64,000 nucleotides of DNA from Saccharolobus caldissimus (GTDB lineage Archaea; Thermoproteota; Thermoprotei_A; Sulfolobales; Sulfolobaceae), in contig NZ_AP025226.1 in the NCBI RefSeq assembly GCF_020886315.1, positions 1,762,001-1,826,000 of the forward strand, written 5' to 3'. The notes beneath the pieces were generated by a model. That model was not told the origin of the DNA, ran no database searches, and saw nothing but the letters and a program-made list of their open reading frames with translations. This document shows, in pieces, positions 1 to 10,980 of the stretch (position 1 is the first letter of the stretch; each line of letters starts with the position of its first letter). The position numbers were made by a program, and so were the translations under genes.

Positions 1-79
1 CTTGCCACCAGAATCCTTTCTCAGGATTAAATCTCTTTATCTTGAATATGACTTCTTGTTCTTGCAAATTTTCACTCAA
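1..79 (-). CDS. sdhB: succinate dehydrogenase iron-sulfur subunit, N-terminus only
   Basis: Only the first 26 codons are inside the window; the gene continues past the left edge. It starts at a TTG two bases after the sdhA stop, and the peptide ([10 protein letters not shown], then [14 protein letters not shown]) looks like the start of an SdhB, the Fe-S subunit that passes electrons from SdhA to the quinone site. Tight coupling to sdhA indicates one sdh operon read on the minus strand. The identification rests mainly on position and family memory, since the cysteine clusters lie outside. Confidence 0.75.
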   Translation of the reverse strand, partial: MSENLQEQEVIFKIKRFNPEKGFWWQ

Positions 80-81
80 AT

Positions 82-1782
82 TTAATACACCCTAGGCTCT
101 GGTTTCCATCTGGTTATTTTAACTGGCTTGTAAGTAATTTCTACAGTATTTCCTCTTAAATATGCAATTGTATGCTTTAACCAATTATTATCATCTCTAT
201 CTGGGTAGTCTGTCCTATAGTGAGCTCCCCTAGACTCCTTTCTATCTAGTGCAGCTTTGGCTATTACTGTAGCTAGATCTAGCATATTCCTTAATTCTAG
301 AGCATTAAAGAATTCAGTATTATATACTTTGCTTTTGTCAGAAACATACATGCTGCTTATCATTCCTCTTAGTTTACTTATTTCTGATAATGCATTAAGT
401 AAACCGCCTTCATCTCTAAATATACCAACATAATCCCACATAACATCTCTTAATTTCTCTAAAATCTCTCCGAAGTGCACTCCACTTTCACTTTTAACAA
501 ACTTATAAGCATCGTCCACAATTTTCTCTGCTTCTTTTTCAAAATTTGAAGTAGGTTCATGAGGGGAGGAGTTCAGAAACTCTACAACTGCTCTTCCTGT
601 CTCTTGGCCAAATACTAGTGTATCCAAGAGCGAATTAGAACCTAACCTATTAGCACCATGAACTGAAACACATGCAGCTTCTCCAGCTGAGAATAAACCT
701 ACTATATCTGGGTTTCTTCCTTTTATATCAACATCTATTCCTCCCATATAATAATGTTGGGCTGGTCTTACCGGAATAGGCTCAGTTATAGCATCAACTC
801 CTGCGAAGTTCTTAGCTGCTTCATATGCTAGTGCTAATCTCTCCTTTATATATTCTTCACCTAAATGAGTTAAATCTAAGGCTACATATCCTCCTGGAAA
901 TCCTCTACCTTCGCGAATTTCCGTGATTATAGCTCTAGACACTATATCCCTAGGAGCTAAATCTAGTTTTTTAGGAGCATATTTTGCCATGAATCTTTCT
1001 CCTTTATTGTTCTTTAAAATAGCTCCCTCTCCTCTCGCTGCTTCACTGATTAAAATATCTGATGGGTATAACGCTGTTGGATGAAACTGAACAAATTCTG
1101 GATCTTTTAAAGCAGCCCCAGCCCTTAATGCTATTCCGAAACCATCACCAGTATTTATATAGCTATTAGTAGTATGCCTATACAGCATTCCCATTCCTCC
1201 AGACGCTATTACTACTGCCTTTGTTTTGAAGAAAAATGGCGTCATTGTCTTCATTTGCATTGCTACAATACCTGCCACTCTTTTGTCTTCAGTTACCAAA
1301 TCTAATGCAAACCATTCATTGTAGAAGTCTACGTTAAGCCCAGATACTCGTTCAAACAATGTATGTAAAAGTGCCATCCCAGTTTTATCTCCTACAAATC
1401 TTGTTCTAGGGTAGGTTTGTCCACCGAAATACCTTACCGCAATTCTACCGTCCGGTTGTCTATTAAACAAAGCCCCCCATCTTTCCAGTAACATTACTAT
1501 TTCTCCTGATCTATTAGATAATAATTCGGCCGCATCTTGATCTACCAAATAATCCCCTCCTTTTACCGTATCATATGTCATATAATCTGGATTGTCATTT
1601 GGATCTGAATTACCTGGAATGTAAGCAGCTATTCCTCCCTCTGCAGCAGCTGAATGTGATCTAGTTGGAAATACCTTAGAAATTAAGGCTACTTTATAAC
1701 CTGCTGATGCTATCTCATGAGCACTCATTAAGCCAGCTAATCCACCACCAATTATTACGGCATCGTATTCGATTTTCTCCAT
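82..1782 (-). CDS. sdhA: succinate dehydrogenase flavoprotein subunit
   Basis: Oxidises succinate to fumarate with covalently bound FAD, in the TCA cycle and the respiratory chain. The N-terminal dinucleotide fold (GGGLAG, residues 12-17), the FAD-linking His43 in [10 protein letters not shown], the substrate-loop HPTALYP and the C-terminal [10 protein letters not shown] are all present; 566 residues is normal. The frame is open 14 codons further upstream, but the ATG at 1782 is preferred: a TTAAAAA box lies about 27 bases before it, as expected for a leaderless Sulfolobales transcript, and the peptide then begins [14 protein letters not shown]. It is the first gene of the sdh operon, and sdhB follows after 2 bases. 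Confidence 0.95.
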   Translation of the reverse strand: MEKIEYDAVIIGGGLAGLMSAHEIASAGYKVALISKVFPTRSHSAAAEGGIAAYIPGNSDPNDNPDYMTYDTVKGGDYLVDQDAAELLSNRSGEIVMLLERWGALFNRQPDGRIAVRYFGGQTYPRTRFVGDKTGMALLHTLFERVSGLNVDFYNEWFALDLVTEDKRVAGIVAMQMKTMTPFFFKTKAVVIASGGMGMLYRHTTNSYINTGDGFGIALRAGAALKDPEFVQFHPTALYPSDILISEAARGEGAILKNNKGERFMAKYAPKKLDLAPRDIVSRAIITEIREGRGFPGGYVALDLTHLGEEYIKERLALAYEAAKNFAGVDAITEPIPVRPAQHYYMGGIDVDIKGRNPDIVGLFSAGEAACVSVHGANRLGSNSLLDTLVFGQETGRAVVEFLNSSPHEPTSNFEKEAEKIVDDAYKFVKSESGVHFGEILEKLRDVMWDYVGIFRDEGGLLNALSEISKLRGMISSMYVSDKSKVYNTEFFNALELRNMLDLATVIAKAALDRKESRGAHYRTDYPDRDDNNWLKHTIAYLRGNTVEITYKPVKITRWKPEPRVY

Positions 1783-1828
1783 CAACTTTATATTTACAAT
1801 GTAGTTTTTAAGTATTGTTTCCACATCT

Positions 1829-2623
1829 TCACAATAGATCTAATAAAGTATTTACTACAAATTTCGGTTTTATACTACTTTTTTCAACATCAGCTAATGT
1901 AGAAATGCCCGTCAATACTAATGCAGTATCTGCACCTATATTTAGTCCCATTTGAATATCTGTCTCCAATTGATCTCCTATTACAAGAACTTTATTCAAA
2001 TTTTTAACATTTGAATATCTCATAGCGACTTCTATCATCCACGTATTTGGTTTACCTGCGATAAAATCTGGGTCTCTTTTTAAAGCGTAAATTATTGAAC
2101 TGGCTAAAGCTCCTGCCCCCAACTTTAAACCGTCCTTAGCTGGCCAAAGCCTATCCATGTTAGTTACTATAAATTTTGATCCCTTGCTTATGCATCTCAT
2201 AGCTAAGGATAATTTATCATAAGTACTTAACCTATCTAATCCCAAAACGACTGCGTCTGGTAAATATAATTCTGCTTCTGTACTAGAAAGTATTATAAAT
2301 CCATTATTTTTAAGCTCCTCAACAAGTCCTTCTTCTCCTACTATGAATACGGACTTTACACTAAGTTTTTCTTTCATATATATCGCAGCGGCTAATCCAC
2401 TGGTAATTATCATATTTGGGGTAACCTTAAGTCCTAAGTAAGATAACTGCCTAGCTAATAATATTCTACTGAATCCAGAATTATTTGTGACAAATATTAT
2501 CTCAGTACCGTTATCTTGGATTCTCCTTAATGCTTTTATATTATCCCAAATTGGTTCTCCTTCCCTCACTATTACTCCATCTACATCGCTAATTATTAAT
2601 TCGTAATCGTTAAGTGAGGCCAA
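1829..2623 (-). CDS. HAD-superfamily phosphatase, NagD/pNPPase-like (HAD-IIA)
   Basis: Cytoplasmic phosphohydrolase of 264 residues. Motif I is ISDVDGV (nucleophile Asp13, acid/base Asp15), motif II is FVTNNSG, a lysine occurs in AGKPN, and motif IV is GDQLETDIQ, so all HAD catalytic elements are there. The large C2-type cap between motifs II and III places it with archaeal NagD-like or 4-nitrophenylphosphatase-type enzymes. The substrate is not evident; small phosphate esters such as phosphoglycolate or glycerol phosphate are possible. It overlaps the preceding 95-residue gene by 14 bases and ends 46 bases before sdhA, so it is probably cotranscribed with the small gene. Confidence 0.85.
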   Translation of the reverse strand: MASLNDYELIISDVDGVIVREGEPIWDNIKALRRIQDNGTEIIFVTNNSGFSRILLARQLSYLGLKVTPNMIITSGLAAAIYMKEKLSVKSVFIVGEEGLVEELKNNGFIILSSTEAELYLPDAVVLGLDRLSTYDKLSLAMRCISKGSKFIVTNMDRLWPAKDGLKLGAGALASSIIYALKRDPDFIAGKPNTWMIEVAMRYSNVKNLNKVLVIGDQLETDIQMGLNIGADTALVLTGISTLADVEKSSIKPKFVVNTLLDLL

Positions 2624-2897
2624 GAGACTCGAGCACCTCTATTTTTTCCTTTATTTTAGACTCTATATTATCACTTTTCTTTACAAAACCGAAGAGTCCT
2701 ATTGCAGAGTAATAAATATTATCACAATTCTCCCACTTTCCTATAATTTCCGGCATTATTTTAAAATATACATAATCATCCTTATCAAACATATACAATA
2801 AAAATATTTTATCGCCTTTTTGAATAACATAGAGATCACAATTGTCTAAGGAATTTTTAACAATCTTATCAACATCTAATTTTGATTTATCCAGCAA
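2610..2897 (-). CDS. conserved small protein of unknown function
   Basis: A 95-residue alpha/beta protein with no signal peptide or membrane segment and no motif I recognise. The start is a TTG preceded by GAGGTGAG about 13 bases upstream, a fair Shine-Dalgarno match. It overlaps the HAD phosphatase start by 14 bases, so the two are translationally coupled. A 38-bp divergent spacer separates it from the DUF2070 gene on the plus strand. Real coding is supported by the coupling and by a well-mixed, charged composition, but the function is unknown. Confidence 0.65.
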   Translation of the reverse strand: MLDKSKLDVDKIVKNSLDNCDLYVIQKGDKIFLLYMFDKDDYVYFKIMPEIIGKWENCDNIYYSAIGLFGFVKKSDNIESKIKEKIEVLESLGLT

Positions 2898-2935
2898 AAC
2901 TATTTTATCTCACCTCGCATTAAGTTATAAGGACC

Positions 2936-4540
2936 ATGGATACTGAGAGTTTGACAAGGAAATACTATGGATATCTTAAAACTTTACCAAATATAAAAAC
3001 ATTTTCAATAATATCATCAATAGAATCAGCCCTTATAATTTTAAGAAGCTTTCAGTTAACATTCGATTATTTATATTCCTTTATCGTTTACGCTTCATTA
3101 ATTTTTGTCATCTTTAAAGGTAAAATAAAATTAAGTTTATTTATAATAGATTTAAGTGGTGCATCGTATTTAATACTATCCGTAATTTCGATACCAACCA
3201 TATTTGCCTTTGGCTTCTTTATGCCATTAATGGCCTATATCCTCCTTGGCAGTTACAGAGAACTTTCATCAATATTTTTATCTTTTATGGTGTCGTTATC
3301 CCCAATATTATTTTATCTTAAATATGTAACTATCTATACTCTGTATATATTTATAATAGCTTTAATTTTCCATATATATATCTATACTGTAAACAGGAAA
3401 GGTGTCAAAATTCTAGGATTTAAATCAGTACAAGTTGCAATACCTTTTATTACTGCAGTTACTGAAAAAAATAAGGCACCGCTGGAAAATTTTCTCAATT
3501 TTATATCAACAAAAACAAATCTTAACATATTGATATATAAACTTGATGAATATTTATTTACGATTCCTCAAATACATTTTGGAATATTTGATAGCGTAGG
3601 AAGTTCAAGATTTGTGTACGAAATGGAGAACAGAATAGGCAAAAATATTATTGTATTTCATGGACCAGGGAGTCATGAATTGGATCTAGCTTCATCTATA
3701 GAGGTAAACAAAGTATTAAATGAAATAATAAAGGAATTGCCTCAGAACGATTGGAATAAGGCTAAATTCTATAGTATAATTAGCGAGAAAATAGGAAATT
3801 TTGAAATTACATCGCTTGAATTTGATAAATTTAAAATATCTTTTTTGGAGAGACCAGAATTTGGAATAGATGATTTACCTTCATCCTTATGGAAATATAT
3901 GCTAATCAGTAACAATTATGTAATAGACTGCCATAACTCATTTATGGTTAAGCAGTACACAAGAGAAGAAATCGAGAGTCTAAAAGCGTTCATTATGGAA
4001 CAGCATGGAATTAAAGAAGAAAAAAAATTATTCCTCGGATATTCTGAGGGGAAACTAGAGGGTAAATGTGAAGGGTTATGTGATAATAGAATAAAAGTTG
4101 TTACTTTCAGCGATGGTTCAAGAAAAATATCGATTGTTTATCTCTATGCAAATAATTCCACAGCTGAACTTAACGCTGCTTTAAAGAACGCTCTAAAGAA
4201 CGTTGTAGATAAAGTAATATTGGTAACACCAGACGATCACTCTTGCACTGGAATAAGCCTAGGTTTAACCTATTCCCCAGCCAAATTATGTGATGAAATA
4301 ATAAATAAAGCGATTGAGCTAGTTAAAACTTCACTGTCAAATATGAAAGAAGTTAAAGAAATTAAATACAAATTAATTAAAGTAAAGGGCGTGAAGATAA
4401 TAGGTAAAATGATCTCCATTATGCTTAAGGCTTTAGAGGATGTAGGCAGTTATACAAGTAAAACTTTTTGGATACCACTTATATCTCCATACTTACTCCT
4501 CATAATTATTTTACTTTTGCAAAACCTGGTTAAACTCTAA
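2936..4540 (+). CDS. DUF2070 family membrane protein
   Basis: 534 residues. The N-terminal 150 residues hold five or six hydrophobic membrane segments; a soluble domain of about 330 residues follows, and a last membrane helix ([19 protein letters not shown]) closes the chain. The soluble part has the patterns [15 protein letters not shown] and [14 protein letters not shown] that I associate with the archaeal DUF2070 family (predicted membrane proteins with a possible metal- or phosphate-handling domain). The activity is unknown. Its last 30 bases overlap the end of the geranylgeranyl reductase gene on the other strand, so the two transcripts are antisense at their 3' ends. Confidence 0.85.
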   Translation: MDTESLTRKYYGYLKTLPNIKTFSIISSIESALIILRSFQLTFDYLYSFIVYASLIFVIFKGKIKLSLFIIDLSGASYLILSVISIPTIFAFGFFMPLMAYILLGSYRELSSIFLSFMVSLSPILFYLKYVTIYTLYIFIIALIFHIYIYTVNRKGVKILGFKSVQVAIPFITAVTEKNKAPLENFLNFISTKTNLNILIYKLDEYLFTIPQIHFGIFDSVGSSRFVYEMENRIGKNIIVFHGPGSHELDLASSIEVNKVLNEIIKELPQNDWNKAKFYSIISEKIGNFEITSLEFDKFKISFLERPEFGIDDLPSSLWKYMLISNNYVIDCHNSFMVKQYTREEIESLKAFIMEQHGIKEEKKLFLGYSEGKLEGKCEGLCDNRIKVVTFSDGSRKISIVYLYANNSTAELNAALKNALKNVVDKVILVTPDDHSCTGISLGLTYSPAKLCDEIINKAIELVKTSLSNMKEVKEIKYKLIKVKGVKIIGKMISIMLKALEDVGSYTSKTFWIPLISPYLLLIIILLLQNLVKL

Positions 4541-5872
4541 GATAACTGAATCAACACTATTTTTCCACTTAATTAAATTAGAGGGGTCTGTAGGAAAGTT
4601 CTTATATAATTCTTTTACCCTCTTCATGTACTCTGCCACAGTTTTTAATTTGAACAATAATGAGGGCTTTCCTAAGGCCATTATAACCCTCATAGCTTTC
4701 TCAGCTACTGATAACTGAAGATCACCATTAGCACTAGCTTCTAATAAGTCCTCTTCTCTTATAACTCTCTTAGCCATACCGTAATTTATTTCATCATCAC
4801 TTAACTTTTGTAAGAATCTTCTAAATAGATCAAGACTAGCTTGTTTTGCACCATATCTTTCTATATAGCATTCATTGGCACTCCATAAACCCTTAGCTGA
4901 AAAGTCCTCAATCTCGAACGCATTTGTTATAGCCTTAGCCACACAAAAAGCTGAAATCATTGCTGAACCTTTTCCACCGCCGTGAACTGGATTAACAGTA
5001 AATGCTGAATCACCTATTACCGCTATTCCATCCCACACAATAGTTGCTAAAGGCCTTCTAGTAGGTACTAATGCACCTCCCTTTACCACTAATCTATTTT
5101 TGTCTATATCTGGAGCATAATAATCGACATATTTATTATAGAATTCATGTATACTGGGATATCCCATACCACCTTGTATCCCTAAGCCCACATTAGTTTT
5201 ATTGGGACCCTTAGGGAAATACCACCAATATCCTCCCGGTGAAGCTTTCTGCGTAATAAATATTCTTAAATACTTATAGTCCTCTATCTCATCCTTAGTA
5301 TATAACACTTCCCTATAAGCTATATCAGCATCTTTATCATCTAATGTTTCAGTAACTGGAAACTCAAAAGGTAACTTACTCCTAAAACTCATAGAGTATC
5401 CAGTAGCGTCGACCGTAATTTTAGATCTAACCTCTATGGTCTCATTAGTTCTCCTATTAAATAAGATAGCACCCTCCACTTTACCGTTATTAACTATGGG
5501 CTTCATAGCAGTAGTTAAATCTAAGATTTCTACTCCCCTCTTATTAGCTTCATTAGCTAATCTCTGGATATATGTAGGAGAGTCTATTTCAAAACCTTCA
5601 CCTTTTACGGTCCAAACGGTCTTCATATCTGGGCTGTACAGCTTTATACCCTCAACCTTTTCCTCCAATTCTTTGCCTTCAGGATACGGCATACCTAAAT
5701 TATCAAAATGTTCTTTACTTATCGCATCGCCACACGGTTTATCTCCAAATCTATTCCAGGGTTTACTATCTATAGCCAAGATTCTTAAGTTAGTATTAGA
5801 TAATTTCCACGCTAATGATGCTCCAGCCATGCCTAAGCCTATAATTAGGACGTCATATTCTACCTTCTTCAA
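4511..5872 (-). CDS. geranylgeranyl reductase (digeranylgeranylglycerophospholipid reductase)
   Basis: FAD-dependent reductase that saturates the isoprenoid chains of archaeal membrane lipids. It has 453 residues, the length of the structurally characterised Sulfolobus acidocaldarius enzyme. The FAD fold is [16 protein letters not shown] near residue 9; the family motif PxxYxWxFP appears as PGGYWWYFP; the second FAD motif is [16 protein letters not shown]. The start is a TTG with GTAGTGATG just upstream. It is a membrane-associated, single-gene unit. A second, shorter relative is at 8557-9552. Confidence 0.9.
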   Translation of the reverse strand: MKKVEYDVLIIGLGMAGASLAWKLSNTNLRILAIDSKPWNRFGDKPCGDAISKEHFDNLGMPYPEGKELEEKVEGIKLYSPDMKTVWTVKGEGFEIDSPTYIQRLANEANKRGVEILDLTTAMKPIVNNGKVEGAILFNRRTNETIEVRSKITVDATGYSMSFRSKLPFEFPVTETLDDKDADIAYREVLYTKDEIEDYKYLRIFITQKASPGGYWWYFPKGPNKTNVGLGIQGGMGYPSIHEFYNKYVDYYAPDIDKNRLVVKGGALVPTRRPLATIVWDGIAVIGDSAFTVNPVHGGGKGSAMISAFCVAKAITNAFEIEDFSAKGLWSANECYIERYGAKQASLDLFRRFLQKLSDDEINYGMAKRVIREEDLLEASANGDLQLSVAEKAMRVIMALGKPSLLFKLKTVAEYMKRVKELYKNFPTDPSNLIKWKNSVDSVILEFNQVLQK

Positions 5873-5911
5873 GATTTCATCACTACCTATTTGAACAGAT
5901 AAGATAAAAAA

Positions 5912-6295
5912 CTATTTACAGTAATCCTTTATAATATTAGCTTTTATTGAATTAGGTATTTTTGGCAATATTTTCTCTATTATCTGTTTATTATTACTGT
6001 CACAATAAATTATCAAACCCTTCATATCATCTTTAATCTCTAAAATTCGTTTTAGCATATATTCTATTTCATCTGGTTTCCAAATATAAATATAAATTCC
6101 TAAATCTATATTATCTAACAAAGATTCTCTTGCATTTTGTATAAATTCTGGGTAAGAAATATTAGAAATAAAATTTATCATTAGCTTTTTACTACCGCTT
6201 AATCTACAGTCTGTAAACATTCTCTTTATAAAATCTGAAATATTATCAGAACTAGTTGATGAAATCACTACAAGGAAACGATTTTCCAATTGCAC
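5912..6295 (-). CDS. hypothetical protein, 127 residues
   Basis: A soluble alpha/beta protein starting at GTG. Alternating hydrophobic strands (FLVVISS, KLMINFIS, GIYIYIW, GLIIYCDS) and amphipathic helices suggest a compact Rossmann- or CheY-like fold, but I see no nucleotide-binding or catalytic signature. It lies between geranylgeranyl reductase and a divergent 78-codon gene. No family was recognised. Confidence 0.55.
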   Translation of the reverse strand: MQLENRFLVVISSTSSDNISDFIKRMFTDCRLSGSKKLMINFISNISYPEFIQNARESLLDNIDLGIYIYIWKPDEIEYMLKRILEIKDDMKGLIIYCDSNNKQIIEKILPKIPNSIKANIIKDYCK

Positions 6296-6388
6296 AGTGT
6301 ATAAGTACGACTCAAATTTAAATGGTTTGTGAAAATACCATTAATAATTAACCATTATCTTAAGAAACGAGAATGTTAACTATATAAT

Positions 6389-6621
6389 GTGATTGTAGTA
6401 GTAAAGTATAGAACAATAGACAAAAACTTGAAAAGAATTATAAGGCTATTAAGGGAGATTCCCTTTGTAAAAGAAATAATATTCTATAGAGGAGAAAGAA
6501 CAATGATATTTGCTAATAACTATAAAATCTGGGAAGAAGGCTCTGAATTAAACCCAGTTGAGGAAATCTATGATATTAAAATCTTCGAAATAATTAGAAA
6601 GATATACTTACCAGTATGCAG

Positions 6622-6625
<4 letters not shown>
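6389..6625 (+). CDS. hypothetical protein, 78 residues
   Basis: A small basic protein ([20 protein letters not shown]) that starts at GTG just after the sequence TATATAAT. The 93-bp spacer is shared with the divergent gene at 5912-6295. Its last four bases overlap the end of the metallophosphoesterase-like gene on the minus strand. It has no recognised domain; the beta-alpha-beta pattern is compatible with a tiny ferredoxin-like fold. Confidence 0.5.
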
Positions 6626-7160
<535 letters not shown>

Positions 7161-7161
<1 letters not shown>

Positions 7162-7988
7162 CAAATCTCACCCTCAAATACATATACTTTAATCTCGCCA
7201 TCACCAGATATAACCCCTCTTGCCATTCCTTTAGTATTATAATAAGCTGCAGCATTTCCATATTTATCTAATCCTATCATGCCAATATTATCTTTTCCGA
7301 AAAGTTTAGTTATCTTATTTACAACTGATCTTAAAGCATCTTCTATATTAAATCCCATTGAAACTAGTATATCGACTTCTTTAGCGGGTAATATTCTTAA
7401 AATTATTTCACCTATACCAGTACTGGATACTGCAACATTAGGGGTTGCATAATAACCGGCCCCTGGTATAGGGGAATCCCCCACTCTTCCTGGCAATTTA
7501 TCTTTAATCCCTCCAGTACTTGTACCAGCTACTAAATTTCCTTGTAAATCTAGTCCTACAGCTCCAACGGTATCACCAAATATGCTATTGCTTGATGAAA
7601 TAAAGTTTTTACTAAAATCATTATTACCTATCATTAAAACATGTCTTCCTTGCCTTAAAATTTCTAATGCTTTTTTAATTGCACTGCCCTCTCTTAAACC
7701 CATTACTCCAGCAGCTTGAAGCGTATTACCTATCATAATTCCAGCATCCATCTCTATATAGCCAGCAGCGTTTTTTACACTACCTTTTCCTGCGTCAAAT
7801 ACTCCTGATTCCTCCATAGTATATATAGCTTCAACTACGGCTTCTAATGCTGATCCTTTTTTAAATTCCTCATATCCCCTTTCTAAAGCCTCCTTTATGA
7901 CGTTCTTAGCCTTGTCTTGATCACTAATTCTCCAGCTTCCTGCTCCCCCATGCACTACGAGAACTGGTAATTTGTACTTCACAAACAT
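7161..7988 (-). CDS. isoaspartyl peptidase / plant-type L-asparaginase (Ntn hydrolase)
   Basis: Threonine-type N-terminal nucleophile hydrolase of 275 residues. The autocleavage site is [10 protein letters not shown] with Thr140 as the mature nucleophile; the downstream [14 protein letters not shown] and STGIGE motifs bind substrate and complete the active site. The family splits isoaspartyl dipeptides and asparagine, which fits protein-damage repair at high temperature. It is expected to mature into alpha (1-139) and beta (140-275) chains. It is followed by the coupled metallophosphoesterase-like gene. Confidence 0.92.
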
Positions 7989-8040
7989 GTATAGGGAATA
8001 GATATTTTTATTTTCTAATTAGTTCTTTTTTAAGAATAAG

Positions 8041-8550
8041 ATGAAAGCCAGTTACACGTTACCCTTATCTATAATAATGTTAATACTTCCGATAATCCCC
8101 GCATTAATAGACTCATTTCCAGGATTTTTAGGAACTTCGCTCATAGATTTAATCATAGCAATGTATGTGATGATTACGGAGAAACCTTGGGCTGGTGATA
8201 TTAAAACGGCTATTAGTACATTATACTTTACCGGATTATCTACTGTTGCAGATGCAATAGGTGTATTTTTGGCTTTGCCATATCATCCAGTTAAATTCGC
8301 TATAATTACTATTATCTTCTCAATTCCATTCATTTATAACTTATTTTTAGTATTAAAACCTATACTACCTAGTATAATCAAAAAAGATATCCTATATGTA
8401 GGAAATGGGTTTTTTGCATTTTCATTAGTATTAATAATTGGAGCCATAATAGGCAGAGTGTTCATAACCAGATTTTACGTCCTTTTACCGCTCTACACTG
8501 GATTTCTCATATTAGCAATCATAGCTTTATTTTATTTCAGAAAGAAGTGA
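8041..8550 (+). CDS. small polytopic membrane protein
   Basis: 169 residues with about five predicted transmembrane helices (LPLSIIMLILPIIPALI, SLIDLIIAMYVMIT, FAIITIIFSIPFIYNLFL, FFAFSLVLIIGAIIG, LLPLYTGFLILAIIALFYF) and a lysine-rich C-terminus. No family was recognised. It is the first gene of a three-gene unit: the flavoprotein follows after 6 bases, and an Lrp-type regulator overlaps that one. Confidence 0.65.
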   Translation: MKASYTLPLSIIMLILPIIPALIDSFPGFLGTSLIDLIIAMYVMITEKPWAGDIKTAISTLYFTGLSTVADAIGVFLALPYHPVKFAIITIIFSIPFIYNLFLVLKPILPSIIKKDILYVGNGFFAFSLVLIIGAIIGRVFITRFYVLLPLYTGFLILAIIALFYFRKK

Positions 8551-8556
8551 AGAATA

Positions 8557-9552
8557 ATGAGAATAGCAATTATAGGCGCCGGTCCAGCAGGTCTTTCTCT
8601 CGCTTACTTCCTAAAAGGATTGAAAAATTACGAGGTAACTGTTTACGAGAGTATGCCAGAACCTGGCATTAAACCTTGTGCTTGGGGTTTAATTACCGGA
8701 ATTGAAGATATATTGCCTATTCCTAAAGAGGCAATTATAAGTGAAATTAAAAATTTTAGGATTTATCATAATAATAAGTTAATTTATGATATTAGAACTA
8801 ACAGTAAATTAGGATATATAATAGATAAGCCACTTTTTTTGAAAAAACTAGCAGAAAAATTGGATGTTCAATTCAACTCTAAAGTTGTCTCAAAAAATGA
8901 TAAATATTTTGTTAATGATAAAATTTTGGAAGCAGATAAGGTTATAATGGCTACTGGCCATTACAGCGTAGATAAGTCAATGACTATTCCCGCTATACAA
9001 TATATAACCGACTACGAAATAGACAAAGAAGTAGTCGAATTTTATTTCTATTCTGGATTATTAGGATATGCATGGATATTCCCAGACAGAGAAGGTGCTA
9101 AAATTGGAATTGGTGGGTATGCAGAAATATTAGAGTTAAAAGAGAGAGTAAAACAAATATTAAAGGGAAGAATAAAAATGTTCCATGGAGCTAGAGTTAC
9201 AGATTATGGAGTAATTGAAGAGAGATTAAACGGAAATTACGTTGGTGAGGCTTTAGGCACGGTTTATGCGATTACTGGTGAAGGAATAAGGCCATCTATA
9301 ATTTCATCAAAGATTTTAGCTGATTCAATTATTAATAATAAGGATTTTAAGAGAGAATTTAAGAAGAGTAAATTATATTGGACATTAAATTGGCATGCTA
9401 AGATTATAAAGATGGCAAAAGAAAGAGATCCTAGTACTACAAAATTATCTAAAATTTTAATTAACAACGACCCTCAATTGGTTTTAAAGTTTGCTATAGG
9501 CGACTTTAATAGACTTGACTTATTAAAGATGTTTGGGAGGTCATTTATTTGA
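8557..9552 (+). CDS. FAD-dependent oxidoreductase, short geranylgeranyl-reductase-like
   Basis: 331 residues, starting [19 protein letters not shown], a clear FAD-binding Rossmann motif. A family signature resembling GGR is present ([18 protein letters not shown]), and the later [12 protein letters not shown] corresponds to the second FAD contact. At 331 residues it is about 120 shorter than the GGR at 4511-5872 and lacks most of the C-terminal domain, so the substrate may differ. It lies 6 bases after a small membrane protein gene and overlaps the Lrp gene by 4 bases, suggesting one operon whose regulator is its own last gene. Confidence 0.8.
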   Translation: MRIAIIGAGPAGLSLAYFLKGLKNYEVTVYESMPEPGIKPCAWGLITGIEDILPIPKEAIISEIKNFRIYHNNKLIYDIRTNSKLGYIIDKPLFLKKLAEKLDVQFNSKVVSKNDKYFVNDKILEADKVIMATGHYSVDKSMTIPAIQYITDYEIDKEVVEFYFYSGLLGYAWIFPDREGAKIGIGGYAEILELKERVKQILKGRIKMFHGARVTDYGVIEERLNGNYVGEALGTVYAITGEGIRPSIISSKILADSIINNKDFKREFKKSKLYWTLNWHAKIIKMAKERDPSTTKLSKILINNDPQLVLKFAIGDFNRLDLLKMFGRSFI

Positions 9553-10010
9553 ACTCATCTACTTATTATCTTGATGATATAGACAAGAAAATTCTCAACA
9601 TACTTCAACAAGATTCAAGAATACCTTTTTCTAGACTTGCGAAAATGCTTAACCTCAGCGAGGCAACAATTTACGTTAGGATTAAAAGGCTTAAGGAAAA
9701 TGGGGTAATTAAAGGATTCTATACTGATATAGACTTCGATAAAATAGGGTTAAGTGTTGTAGCCTTTATACTAATAAAAGCAGATCCTAAAAAATATGAC
9801 AACATTCTTAAACAACTAGTAGAAATGAAAGAAGTTTATGAAATATATGATGTAACTGGAGAATATTACGCTATGGTTAAAGTTAGAGTACCTACTAGAG
9901 AGGATTTAGCGAAAGTATTGGATAAAATAGGTAATATGGATGGAGTTACTTCAACCTATACAATGTTAGTTTTAAGAGTAATAAAGGATAAGAAGGAAAT
10001 TGATCTTTAA
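9549..10010 (+). CDS. Lrp/AsnC family transcriptional regulator
   Basis: 153 residues: an N-terminal winged HTH ([20 protein letters not shown], then [18 protein letters not shown]), followed by a RAM ligand-binding domain ([34 protein letters not shown]). It begins at TTG inside the TTGA overlap with the flavoprotein gene. Lrp proteins form octamers and respond to amino acids or other small molecules. Position in the operon suggests control of that unit, but the target is unproven. Confidence 0.9.
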   Translation: MNSSTYYLDDIDKKILNILQQDSRIPFSRLAKMLNLSEATIYVRIKRLKENGVIKGFYTDIDFDKIGLSVVAFILIKADPKKYDNILKQLVEMKEVYEIYDVTGEYYAMVKVRVPTREDLAKVLDKIGNMDGVTSTYTMLVLRVIKDKKEIDL

Positions 10011-10068
10011 TCAGGAGCGAGAGCTCTTCATCATAATTTCAGATGGTTTTCTAGTCTTCATCTCCTAA
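10007..10068 (-). ncRNA. candidate C/D-box guide sRNA between rimK and lrp 3' ends
   Basis: Read on the minus strand, boxes occur in archaeal C/D sRNA order: C-like GAGATGA (10058-10064, one mismatch to RTGATGA), D' CTGA (10039-10042), C' ATGATGA (10028-10034, perfect) and D CTGA (10011-10014). The guides are 15 nt (C-D') and 13 nt (C'-D); the D'-C' spacer is 4 nt, as usual. The C box overlaps the rimK stop codon and the RNA fills the gap before the lrp stop. The outer stem is weak. rRNA or tRNA targets were not identified. Confidence 0.55.
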
Positions 10069-10945
10069 TTTTTTCTATTAGATATTCAACTATATATTTA
10101 GCAGGATTAATATTTGTCGCTGACATAAAACCATTCCATAACGGCGCTGCATTAACTTCAATTATTTTATATCCACCTTCATCCATATCCTCTATAATGT
10201 CTATCCCAGCATAATCTAATCCTAATACTTCTACGCTCTTTAAACTTATCTCCTCTAATTCTGCATCTGGAACTAATATTTGGGCCATAGCACCTTGTGC
10301 TATATTAGTCTTCCAACCGCTTTTTGAAATCCTATATATACTACCTAATACCTTATTTCCTATTACTATAACCCTTATGTCCCTATCTGGTTTCCTAACG
10401 TATTTTTGCACATATACTGGCTGATTTACTGATAATATAGCCTTAGCTACTCTAAACGCTATATCTGGGTCAGAAACCTTTACTGAACCTAATCCCAAAC
10501 TTCCCACGACTGGCTTAATTACAACCTCACCCCATTTCTCTACAAGTCTCATAACCTCAAACGGGTCCTCAACCAATGCAGTATTCGGTACTGGAATTCC
10601 AGCATTTTTCATTCTCATTAGACTAGCAAACTTATCTCTAGCTAAAAGCATAGCATCTGGCTTATTCATCAAAACTACTCCACTTCTATCAAGCTCTCTT
10701 AAAACGTCAAATCGTTTTATAAATTGTTCAGTAGTTGATATAAATCCTAAATTCCTTATTAACCCTCCATCAATATCTACCTTCTTTCCACTATAAGTAA
10801 ATTCTATACCTTTTTCAGTGATTACTGCATTTAACTTCGATATTCTAATGTAATACGCACTGTGATTTCTACTTTTTATTTCTAGTAAAAGTTGTTTAGA
10901 AGCTTCCGTTACTTTTTCAGACTCATGAATAACTGCAAGCTTAAT
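10058..10945 (-). CDS. RimK/MptN-like ATP-grasp ligase with probable ATT start
   Basis: ATP-dependent carboxylate-amine ligase of the RimK family (295 residues), which adds glutamate or related amino acids to a carboxylate acceptor. The N-terminal pre-ATP-grasp domain ([10 protein letters not shown]..., GGLIRNLG) leads to the motifs [37 protein letters not shown] and [12 protein letters not shown]. The ATG/TTG pair at 10667-10672 would cut off about 90 residues. Upstream the frame stays open with no ATG, GTG or TTG, but ATT at 10945 lies 6 bases after GGTGA and restores a family-like N-terminus (ATA at 10948 is the alternative). It follows the hexaprenyl synthase gene by 35 bases. The acceptor is unknown. 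Confidence 0.75.
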   Translation of the reverse strand: MKLAVIHESEKVTEASKQLLLEIKSRNHSAYYIRISKLNAVITEKGIEFTYSGKKVDIDGGLIRNLGFISTTEQFIKRFDVLRELDRSGVVLMNKPDAMLLARDKFASLMRMKNAGIPVPNTALVEDPFEVMRLVEKWGEVVIKPVVGSLGLGSVKVSDPDIAFRVAKAILSVNQPVYVQKYVRKPDRDIRVIVIGNKVLGSIYRISKSGWKTNIAQGAMAQILVPDAELEEISLKSVEVLGLDYAGIDIIEDMDEGGYKIIEVNAAPLWNGFMSATNINPAKYIVEYLIEKIRR

Positions 10946-10980
10946 TATACTTCACCAAAAAGTCCTCGAATTCAAATTTC

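Noticed and set aside
5436-5894. 152-codon frame on the plus strand
   Set aside because: It lies wholly antisense to the geranylgeranyl reductase gene, and its composition follows from that gene's codons.
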